Assembly (NCBI RefSeq): GCF_009455635.1
Contig: NZ_QPER01000001.1
Span: 1,922,001 to 1,986,000 of the forward strand
Source: Paraburkholderia agricolaris
GTDB taxonomy: Bacteria; Pseudomonadota; Gammaproteobacteria; Burkholderiales; Burkholderiaceae
Length of the DNA: 64,000 bases
Direction: 5' to 3'
A model generated the notes under the pieces. It made no database searches. It worked only from the letters and a program-made list of their open reading frames with translations, and was not told the DNA's origin. Position numbers and translations under genes: made by a program. Each line of letters opens with the position of its first letter. Within the stretch, counting starts at the first letter, position 1. Below are positions 47,814 through 54,959 of the stretch, in pieces.

Positions 47814-47930
47814 ATGATCGACTCTTTCGCACGCGTTTCCGGCTGGCAGCAGTTCTATCACCTGTGGGAACTGATCGTGATGCTCTGCAAATTCCTTTGG
47901 GGACTGCTGCGCCTGCTCGGGGGCGGTTGA
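47814..47930 (+). CDS. Possible small hydrophobic protein (38 aa)
   Basis: An ATG at 47814 opens 38 codons with a strongly hydrophobic, Trp/Leu-rich middle (FYHLWELIVMLCKFLWGLLR) ending GGG. It sits in a gap between two reverse-strand genes. It could be a real small membrane peptide, but there is no strong ribosome binding site and no family evidence. Confidence 0.3.
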   Translation: MIDSFARVSGWQQFYHLWELIVMLCKFLWGLLRLLGGG

Positions 47931-47953
47931 GCGCGCAGCATGCAAGCGAAGGG

Positions 47954-48952
47954 TCAGACCGGCGCGCGGCGGATGCCCCCAGTGACCGGAGCCGTGCCGG
48001 CGCTCGTGTCGAGAAACGCGCGCAGATCGGTCATTACGCGCTCGGGCGCCTCTTCCATCGGAATGTGACCGAGCCCTGGATACATCACCGATTTCGCACC
48101 GGGAATGCGGCTCGCAAACTCGGCCGCGTGCGCAGGAGGGATCCAGCGATCCTTCGCTCCCCACAGCACTAGTGACGGCACCTTCAGCGTCTTCAGCACG
48201 TCAGTGTCGACGTCCTTGAAATCGAGCGTCGGCACCATCTTGCCGATCGCCGCGCGCGTGCCTTCGCCGTGGAAGAATTCGACGTAACGCCGCAGCGTCA
48301 CCGCATCGATCTTGCGCGGATCGCCGTACACGTTGCGCACCGCGCTCTTGATAATGGCTTCGGGCAACCACCACGGCGAACTGACCCGCACCAGCGCGCT
48401 ATTGAAGAGGCCGATGTAGATCGGCAGTTTCATCGGAAATCCGGCCGAGTCGATCAGGACGAGCCGCTCGACGGCCTCGCGGTGGCGCACCGCGTAATCC
48501 CACGAAATCAGGCCGCCGAGCGAGTTGCCGATCAGCGTCGCGCGCGAGATGCCGAGTGCCTGCATGAACGTGTCGATGAAACGCCGGTACGTGGGCAGGT
48601 TCATCGTTTCGATCTCGCCGGTGTTCGAGCGCAGCGGTCCGGTCACGCCGAACGGCGGCAAATCGAGGCGGATCACGCGATGCTCGCGCTTGAGTTCGTC
48701 AGCGACACGATTCCACGTATGCAACGAAGAGGCGAAGCCATGGACCATCACGATCGTATCGCCGCTGCCTTCGTCGACGTAGTGCACGTCGGCGCCCATG
48801 ATCTTGACGAACTTCGAGCCGCTTTGCGTATAGCGCCGCTGCAGTTCGGCGCGCGGCACACTGGTGATGCCGAGGCGTGCGGCGAGCGAGCGGGGCGGCA
48901 GTGGCGCGGTTGATGCTGGTGTTCCGGGCGTTGCGGATTCGATGCTTGCCAT
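47954..48952 (-). CDS. Alpha/beta hydrolase
   Basis: This is a 332-residue alpha/beta hydrolase. The oxyanion strand is MVHGFASSLHTW, the nucleophile elbow GNSLGG (Ser within IGNSLGGLISWD), the acid is in LVLWGAKDRWIP and the histidine in YPGLGHIPMEEAP, forming a full triad. It lies 83 bp downstream of the Baeyer-Villiger type monooxygenase on the same strand. Such pairs often act in series: the monooxygenase makes an ester or lactone, which the hydrolase opens. Confidence 0.88.
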   Translation of the reverse strand: MASIESATPGTPASTAPLPPRSLAARLGITSVPRAELQRRYTQSGSKFVKIMGADVHYVDEGSGDTIVMVHGFASSLHTWNRVADELKREHRVIRLDLPPFGVTGPLRSNTGEIETMNLPTYRRFIDTFMQALGISRATLIGNSLGGLISWDYAVRHREAVERLVLIDSAGFPMKLPIYIGLFNSALVRVSSPWWLPEAIIKSAVRNVYGDPRKIDAVTLRRYVEFFHGEGTRAAIGKMVPTLDFKDVDTDVLKTLKVPSLVLWGAKDRWIPPAHAAEFASRIPGAKSVMYPGLGHIPMEEAPERVMTDLRAFLDTSAGTAPVTGGIRRAPV

Positions 48953-49035
48953 GATTGTTGTCTCCCTTTAGTTTGAAGCAGATCGTCCCAGCGTCATCGG
49001 TCTCGCGAGCAGCCTCTCAGCCCCCGCACGCCGCT

Positions 49036-50526
49036 TTAAGGCGCGAAGCGATAATCGTGCGGCCGCACACGCCGCGTGCGTTTGCGAAAACTGAATGTGA
49101 AGCCCGGCCACAACGCCGTGACCTTGCCGCTCTTCGTCTGATACCAGCTATGGCAGCCGCTAACCCACACGGAGCGCTGCATCTGCTCTTGCAGACGTTC
49201 ATTGAATTCGCGCTGCACGTCCGCCCGCAGGTTCATGGTGCGAGCCTTGCGTCGGCGCAGCACGCGCAGGCAATCGGCGATGTACTGCACCTGCGACTCG
49301 ATCATGTAGATCATCGAGTTGTGACCAAGCCCGGTGTTCGGGCCGACAATCATGAAGAAGTTCGGGAAGTTGGCGACACTGGTGCCTAGATATGCCTCCG
49401 GTCCGTCGCGCAGCCACGTCGCGCCAAGATCCGCGCCGTCGAGACCGCTCACCTCGAATGGCGCGCCCACGTCGTTGACCTGGAAACCGGTGCCGCAGAT
49501 GATCGCGTCGGCCGGGTGGTGCGTTCCGTCGTCGGTCACGATGCCGTCGGCGACGATTTCGCGGATGCCGGTCGTCACCACGTCGACGTTCGGCTGGCCG
49601 AGCGCCGGATAGTAGTCACTCGACAACAGCACGCGCTTGCAGCCGAGCCGGTAGTTCGGCGTTACCTTGGCGCGCAGCGCGGGGTCTTTGACGCGCCGCT
49701 CCAGATAGCTCATGCCGAACTTCATCGGCAACTTCATCAGTTTCGGATTGACGACGAACGCCACCGCGCGCGATTCGAGTTGCCAGTAGATCGCGTTGCG
49801 CACGAAGCGCTGCGTGAACGGCAGATGGCGGAACAACCAACGCGCGCGCGGACCGACCGGTTTGTCCGGCTTGGGCATGATCCACGGCGCGGTGCGCTGG
49901 AACAGTTCGAGCCGGGCGACGCGTGGCTGGATCTGCGGCACGAACTGGATCGCGCTGGCGCCGGTGCCGATCACCGCAACGCGCTTGCCTTCGAGCGGAT
50001 AGTGGTGGTCCCAGCGCGCCGAATGAAACAGTTTGCCTTCGAAACGTTCGAGCCCCGCGATTTGCGGCATGGCCGGCCGCGATAATGGGCCGCTCGCGGC
50101 GATCACTACATCGGTTTCGATGTTTTCGCGTGTGCCGTGCGAGTCGATCTCGACTTGCCAGGTTTGCCGCGCTTCGTCGAAACGGGCCGAGACCACGCCC
50201 GCATTGCAACGCACATAGCGGTCGACGCCATATTTGCGCACGCAATGCTTGAGGTAGGCGAAGATTTCCGCCTGGCCGCCGAACGCGCGCGACCATGCCG
50301 GATTCGGCTCGAACGAAAACGAATACAGATGTGACGGCACATCGCAAGCTGCACCGGGGTAGGTGTTGTCGCGCCAGGTGCCGCCAATATCGCCGGCTGC
50401 CTCGTAAATCGTGAACGACGTGATGCCCATCTGCAGAAGGCGGATCGCCATGCCGATGCCCGCAAATCCGCTGCCGACTATGGCAATGCGTGGCGCGGCG
50501 GGTTGGGCAGATGAAGCAGGCGTCAC
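49036..50526 (-). CDS. Flavin-containing (Baeyer-Villiger type) monooxygenase
   Basis: This is a 496-residue FAD/NADPH enzyme. FAD-binding GSGFAGIG is at the N-terminus, the NADPH-binding GTGASAIQ follows near residue 188, and the Baeyer-Villiger fingerprint FxGxxxHxxxWD is present as FEGKLFHSARWD just before it. The motif YPGAACDVPSHLYSFSF is typical of the class I family. Substrate (ketone) unknown. It is divergent from a TetR regulator across a region with repeated GTAGACA elements, so likely repressed by that regulator. Confidence 0.9.
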   Translation of the reverse strand: MTPASSAQPAAPRIAIVGSGFAGIGMAIRLLQMGITSFTIYEAAGDIGGTWRDNTYPGAACDVPSHLYSFSFEPNPAWSRAFGGQAEIFAYLKHCVRKYGVDRYVRCNAGVVSARFDEARQTWQVEIDSHGTRENIETDVVIAASGPLSRPAMPQIAGLERFEGKLFHSARWDHHYPLEGKRVAVIGTGASAIQFVPQIQPRVARLELFQRTAPWIMPKPDKPVGPRARWLFRHLPFTQRFVRNAIYWQLESRAVAFVVNPKLMKLPMKFGMSYLERRVKDPALRAKVTPNYRLGCKRVLLSSDYYPALGQPNVDVVTTGIREIVADGIVTDDGTHHPADAIICGTGFQVNDVGAPFEVSGLDGADLGATWLRDGPEAYLGTSVANFPNFFMIVGPNTGLGHNSMIYMIESQVQYIADCLRVLRRRKARTMNLRADVQREFNERLQEQMQRSVWVSGCHSWYQTKSGKVTALWPGFTFSFRKRTRRVRPHDYRFAP

Positions 50527-50540
50527 GGCGGGTCTCCAGG

Positions 50541-50599
50541 GTAGACAGAATCAGGGGTGTCTACATATGTCTACACCCGCATAACGCGCAGGGTAGACA
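50541..50599. promoter_or_regulatory. GTAGACA operator cluster between monooxygenase and tetR
   Basis: Four copies of one heptamer lie in the 146-bp divergent gap: GTAGACA at 50541-50547, TGTCTAC at 50558-50564 and 50568-50574, and GTAGACA at 50593-50599. The outer and inner copies form two inverted pairs. This is a strong candidate for the TetR operator controlling both genes. Confidence 0.7.
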
Positions 50600-50672
50600 A
50601 CTGTACACTTCGCGTCAAGATCGTTTAGAGTACGACTATTAAACGCGTGAAGCACGCTTTGACTGAAAGCTC

Positions 50673-51362
50673 ATGAACTCCGTACCCGAAACGGCGCCCG
50701 CCGCCGACCATGGTTCTGCTGCCGGGCAGGATCTTGCGCCCGGCAAGCGCAAGCTGATCGAAGCCGCGCTGCGTCTGACCGCGGGCGGACGCAGCTTTGC
50801 AAGCTTGGGTCTGCGCGAACTGGCGCGCGAGGCGGGGCTGAATCCCAATACGTTTTATCGCCACTTCGACACGCTCGACGACCTGGCACGCGAGGCGGTC
50901 GAATCCGTGAGCCGCCGCTTGCGGCCGATGCTGCGGCGCGAGCGCTGGCTGGCTGCGCACGACGAGCCGCAAAGCGTGCCGCGTCGTGCGTGTGCGGCGT
51001 TCTTTGCGTTTGCACTGGAGAATCGGGAGGCGTTTCTGAGCGCGCTGGTCGAGTATCACGGCACCTCGCCGGCGCTGCGGGAAGCGGTGCGGGCGAATCT
51101 CCATGAGGTGTCGGCGGAAATGGCGGACGACGTCGTGCAACTGGAGCTGATGCCGACGCTCGCGCGCGTCACCGTCGACGAAGTCTGTACGCAGATCGTG
51201 TTGCAACTGTTCCATCTGTCAGCGGAGTACATCGACGGCAACGGTGCGCGCCGGGAAGCGCTGGTCGCGTATGCGGAGCGTTTCATCGTCCGGCTGTTCG
51301 CGGGTTCGGTGCTGCTGGCGCAGCATGAGCCGGTGAGGGCGTCTGCGTCAGTGCGGGCGTGA
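50673..51362 (+). CDS. TetR-family transcriptional regulator
   Basis: This is a 229-residue TetR regulator. The helix-turn-helix (residues about 25-72) contains LGLRELAREAGLNPNTFYRHF, very typical. The C-terminal helical domain has the FabR-like pattern around FFAFALENREAFLSALVEY. It is divergent from the monooxygenase gene and close to the repeated GTAGACA sites. The ligand is unknown, perhaps an acyl or ketone compound. Confidence 0.9.
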   Translation: MNSVPETAPAADHGSAAGQDLAPGKRKLIEAALRLTAGGRSFASLGLRELAREAGLNPNTFYRHFDTLDDLAREAVESVSRRLRPMLRRERWLAAHDEPQSVPRRACAAFFAFALENREAFLSALVEYHGTSPALREAVRANLHEVSAEMADDVVQLELMPTLARVTVDEVCTQIVLQLFHLSAEYIDGNGARREALVAYAERFIVRLFAGSVLLAQHEPVRASASVRA

Positions 51363-51386
51363 CGCGCCTGAGGAAAGAATCAACAT

Positions 51387-51419
51387 AAAAAAACAGGCTC
51401 CGTGCAGGAGCCTGTTTTC
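51387..51419. terminator. Bidirectional terminator after tetR
   Basis: ACAGGCTCC (51393-51401) and GGAGCCTGT (51407-51415) pair perfectly, flanked by an A-tract before and TTT after. It serves the convergent tetR and TPR-protein genes. Confidence 0.88.
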
Positions 51420-51460
51420 ATGGCAGCTTGAGGGCTGCATTTCGAGCAGTGTTCAGTTGC

Positions 51461-52639
51461 TCAGGTATCGCTCCAGCTGCCGGAATCGTCGTTACTGCCC
51501 AGGTCGACGCCACCGCCGCTGTTGTCGTTCCAGTCGTTCGAGCCCTGCCCGAAGTCGAGGCCGCCGCCATTGCCACCGGCGCCACCGCGGCGGCGCGTTT
51601 CGTCGTCGACGATCACGTCACGTTCCACGACGCGATCACGCCCGGAATTCAGCGCCTCACCAAGCAGTACGCCGGTCAGCAAACCACCCATGCCGCCGCC
51701 GAAACCGCCGCCGCCTTGTTGCACGATGACCTGCGGCTGCTGCTGATACGGTCCTTGCTGCGGATAGGGCTGCGGCGGGTTGCCGAAACGCTCGGCTTCC
51801 TGTGCATACGGCGACTGTTGTGTGCTGGCGGCCGGTGCGGCATAGGGATCGGGCCGCCCGTCGGCGCGGGCGCGCATGCTGCCGATGCGCTGCTCCAGTT
51901 CGTCGAGCTGATACGGCGGCACCGGATTCTTGCCGTTCGACAGCGTTTCGACGAGACCGCGCAACTGTTCTTCGGTCGATTCGACTTCTTTCTCCAGTGC
52001 CTCGTGACCTTGCACGGTGGAAAGCTTCACGTCGAGCTTCAACGAGCGCACGGCGTTGAGCATCTCGGTCGCACGCTTGAGCTGCACGCGACGATCGTCG
52101 TCGGCACGCGAATCGTCTTGCGAGCGGGCGCGGCGCAAGGTCCAGCGCAGCACCAGTGTGATCACGCCGATCAGCAGAATGATGCCGACCCACATGCCGA
52201 TGCCGGGGCCATGCCGTTGCGGCGCTTGCGGCACCATCGCCGACTGCTGCACGGCCGGCGAATTCTGCTGCACGAACGGGTTGGCTGCGCGGTTCGTGGT
52301 GTTGCCACCGGCCTGTTCAGCGTTTTTGCGAATCCGCGCTTCGGTTTGCGCGAAGCGGGTCGGATCGGTGAAGCGGATTTGTGGGTCGAGTGTCTTGGCC
52401 TGTTGCACCTGGGCGAGGGCGTCGGCATAGCGGCCTTCGCGATCGAGCACCTGGCTGTACAGGTAGTGCGCGCGGGCATTGTTCGGATGCGCCTGCAACA
52501 CTTCGCTCAAACCGGCATCGGCTTGCTGCCAGTTGCCTTGCGACATGGCGGATTCGATCTGCTGGACCGTCGGCACAGCAAACGCCGCAGCCGATACGAA
52601 CAGCAGCGACGCGAACACGCTTGTGAGAAATTTTTTCAT
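51461..52639 (-). CDS. TPR-containing membrane protein with Gly-rich C-terminus
   Basis: This is a 392-residue protein with, in order: a signal peptide (residues about 1-21, ending AFA), one or two TPR units (QGNWQQADAGLSEVLQAHPN, then ARAHYLYSQVLDREGRYADA), a Gln/Asn/Pro linker, one transmembrane segment (MWVGIILLIGVITLVLRW), a charged coiled-coil region, a Gln/Pro-rich stretch and a Gly/Asp-rich tail. It lies 127 bp downstream of the pspA-like gene on the same strand and may function with it at the envelope (inference). Confidence 0.8.
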   Translation of the reverse strand: MKKFLTSVFASLLFVSAAAFAVPTVQQIESAMSQGNWQQADAGLSEVLQAHPNNARAHYLYSQVLDREGRYADALAQVQQAKTLDPQIRFTDPTRFAQTEARIRKNAEQAGGNTTNRAANPFVQQNSPAVQQSAMVPQAPQRHGPGIGMWVGIILLIGVITLVLRWTLRRARSQDDSRADDDRRVQLKRATEMLNAVRSLKLDVKLSTVQGHEALEKEVESTEEQLRGLVETLSNGKNPVPPYQLDELEQRIGSMRARADGRPDPYAAPAASTQQSPYAQEAERFGNPPQPYPQQGPYQQQPQVIVQQGGGGFGGGMGGLLTGVLLGEALNSGRDRVVERDVIVDDETRRRGGAGGNGGGLDFGQGSNDWNDNSGGGVDLGSNDDSGSWSDT

Positions 52640-52766
52640 TTGCGGACCGGGTGTGATGCACCCGTCTCCTTCAGTCGATACCGGTGGCCGGCATACCGGC
52701 GGCCGGCGTATCCGGCGGCCGGTGTACCGGCTGCGTGACAGCAGCCGGTATTTACTGCTGATGCAA
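52640..52766. repeat. Short GC-rich degenerate tandem repeat
   Basis: Between the TPR gene and pspA, 52678-52750 holds several imperfect copies of a CCGGyGGCCGGyrTA unit. This is probably locally expanded or pairing sequence; no gene. Confidence 0.5.
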
Positions 52767-53447
52767 TTACTGCGCCGGCGTGTTGATCTGCTTCTTCAAC
52801 GCTTCGAGACGATCTTCAACGGACGGACCGCGGTTCAGATCCGCGAGCTTGTCGTCGAGCGCCTTGCCGCTCTTCACGTCAGCCGAATTCAGGCGCGCGT
52901 CGGAACGGGCATTCGACAACGCAACCTTGTCTTCCAGCTTCTGGAAATCTTCAGACAGATTCTTGCCGCCAATGCCACCCAGCGCGGTGGCCGCAACATC
53001 TTTGGCCTGAGCGATCTGCTGCTTGGCTTGCAGAATGTTCGAGCGCGCGTTCAGGTCGTTACGACGGCCACGCATGTCGTCGATCTGGCTCTTCAGCTGC
53101 GCAACCGACGGCTCCAGCGTAGTCAGTTCCTTCGCCAGCGCATCGCGCTCGGCTTCGGCCGTGGCCTGCGCGCCGAGGGCTTCGCGCGCGAGCGTTTCGT
53201 CGCCGGATTGCAGCGCGCGCTTCGCGCCGTCTTCGTACTTCTTCGCCTTGTCCGCGGCAACATCGCGCTTGCTTTGTTGCGTGGCGACTTGCGCCTGAAT
53301 CTCGATCAGCGAGTTCTCGGCTTTAGCGATGCTCTCGTCGAGTTCGCGCACGATCTGGCGTGAATCACGCGACGGATCCTGCACGGAATCGGCTGCGTCG
53401 TTCAGGAGACCTTTAAGCGTGCGCGAAATGCTGTCAAAAAGCGACAT
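52767..53447 (-). CDS. PspA/IM30-family membrane-stress protein
   Basis: This 226-residue, highly helical protein belongs to the PspA/Vipp1 (ESCRT-III-like) family. It starts MSLFDSISRTLKGLLNDAAD, the amphipathic lipid-binding helix, and continues as heptad-rich coiled coil (ELDESIAKAENSLIEIQAQV, AQLKSQIDDMRGRRNDLNAR). The ATG at 53447 has GGAGG at the right distance; the open frame to 53489 is untranslated leader. PspA-like proteins protect membranes under stress and polymerise on them. Confidence 0.88.
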   Translation of the reverse strand: MSLFDSISRTLKGLLNDAADSVQDPSRDSRQIVRELDESIAKAENSLIEIQAQVATQQSKRDVAADKAKKYEDGAKRALQSGDETLAREALGAQATAEAERDALAKELTTLEPSVAQLKSQIDDMRGRRNDLNARSNILQAKQQIAQAKDVAATALGGIGGKNLSEDFQKLEDKVALSNARSDARLNSADVKSGKALDDKLADLNRGPSVEDRLEALKKQINTPAQ

Positions 53448-53894
53448 GAAAACCTCCAAAGAATGAAATCGGCGCTGAATAATTCCCACGCGCTTTAACT
53501 GCTTTCCAATACTACTTTACGCCGCTACGCGAGAAGCTGCGCAACGTTCGGACCGGATTTCGGGGCGCACTCGCCGATTACAATAGCGGCGCGATAAATT
53601 TACGTTTTGAAACGGATTTACACATTGCGTCAGCGGTTAAAACGCGCGGCGGATCATTCAGCCGCTCGCGGATATTACACCACGCATTCTCTTAAAACCC
53701 CCTTAAAGGGCGCGATGAGACCGGCGCTTCCCTTTTTGTGCGGCGGGCATCCGTGCGGCGGGCACCGTGCCGTGAGTGTCCGTGCGGCGAGTGTCGCGGA
53801 TGTGAACCCGCGTGGCATGGGCGGCTTGCCTGCGCTCGAGCGGTAACGTGTCGATGCGCGGTGGATCAGGTCATTCGATCGCGAACTTTTCCCT
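53448..53894. other. Upstream region of pspA
   Basis: These 447 bases contain no gene. I looked for a sigma54 -24/-12 pair (GG-N10-GC with good flanks) on the reverse strand because enteric pspA uses it and found no convincing one. Confidence 0.45.
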
Positions 53895-54509
53895 TTATGC
53901 GAAGCGGCCGCCTTCCGTGCTGGGATCGCCCTGGGGATCGTCTTCGTCGCGCACGGGCCTGACACGCGGGCGTTTGAGCGCGTTGCGCACCTGCGCCTGC
54001 ACGTTGTCCGGTTTCTGCGCCGAGTCCGCAACGGACGCCGCTTTGGCCGCGGTGACGCGCGCCACCGCTTCGGCGGCCGCGGCGGCTTCGACTTCCTCGG
54101 CGGTGGCGGTGAGCGCGGCCAGTACACCGGCCGGCAGTAACGGCCCGGGGCTTCCACCCGCGGGCGTACCTAATAATTCATTCGCCTGCGCTGCCGCCGC
54201 GCCGTCCGCCGGTACGGCAGGTTCGTTGTCACCACGGGTTTGCAGGGCAGGCGGGAGCGCCGCCCGTGCGTTGCGCGTGCTGTGCGCGACGCGCTGCAGC
54301 GCCGCGTCGAGCGCGTCTGGCGCGCGCGGTGCGCGCAGCCGGTCGACGATGCCGGCCGCTTTCACCTGCTCGCTGGTCGCGCCAAAGCTCAACACCGCGC
54401 GCCGCATCAGTTCGCTGACGCTAATGCCCAGATCTTCGGCGATGGCGGCGATCGCGCGTTTCTGGGCGGTGGTGACGAATACGACGATGCGTTCGCTGGG
54501 CTTGTTCAT
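53895..54509 (-). CDS. Ribbon-helix-helix-like (CopG/Arc-type) protein with long Ala-rich tail
   Basis: The 204-residue protein has a short N-terminal domain, RIVVFVTTAQKRAIAAIAED then GISVSELMRRAVLSF, which fits a strand-helix-helix DNA-binding fold. The rest is Ala/Pro-rich with a charged end (RPRVRPVRDEDDPQ), probably flexible. The ATG at 54509 begins the conserved part; an open frame to 54662 adds unconserved residues. It may be a regulator; the target is unknown. It is divergent from mrcA. Confidence 0.65.
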   Translation of the reverse strand: MNKPSERIVVFVTTAQKRAIAAIAEDLGISVSELMRRAVLSFGATSEQVKAAGIVDRLRAPRAPDALDAALQRVAHSTRNARAALPPALQTRGDNEPAVPADGAAAAQANELLGTPAGGSPGPLLPAGVLAALTATAEEVEAAAAAEAVARVTAAKAASVADSAQKPDNVQAQVRNALKRPRVRPVRDEDDPQGDPSTEGGRFA

Positions 54510-54959
54510 GGTCGGCTCGCATACTTGTTGGCATTGGCGATTCAAGGCGTGTATCTGGCGTACGCCGTCGCGCGCGCCGTTGACGACCCGCGCGCCGAGT
54601 CCATCATATGACGAGTTGCGCCGATGCGGAACGGGCGCAACATGAAAATCCCGTGACATCAACGAGTTGTAGCGTTTCCGGCGGGCTTGTCCACAGGCCT
54701 TTCAACAATTTCTGTTGATAACCCTGGTGGGCCGGGCCGGGCGCCTGTCCGCTCGCTCCGGACACCCGCTGTTGCGCCGCGCGAAGGGAATTCTTACAAA
54801 AAAACTGTCTTGGACGGCGCCTGATTTCTTTAAAATGCGCTGTTACGTTGCGCCGGACAAGTCCCAGGCGTGCCGTGCGGCCGCCCGGGGGCGTAGGGCC
54901 GCGCGGTGTTTTGCGCCTCATGCAGAAAGGCGTTGAGTTGCGCGCCTAACATTCCAGTC
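54510..54959. other. Divergent region upstream of mrcA
   Basis: These 450 bases have no gene. They contain a DnaA-box-like pair, TTGTCCACA (54687-54695) and TGTTGATAA (54713-54721), related to repeats at 60.38-60.74 kb. A possible mrcA promoter is TTGGAC (54810-54815), 15 bp, TAAAAT (54831-54836). Confidence 0.45.

Noticed and set aside
53448..53600. Sigma54 promoter for the pspA-like gene
   Set aside because: No acceptable GG-N10-GC element was found on the reverse strand upstream of the start.
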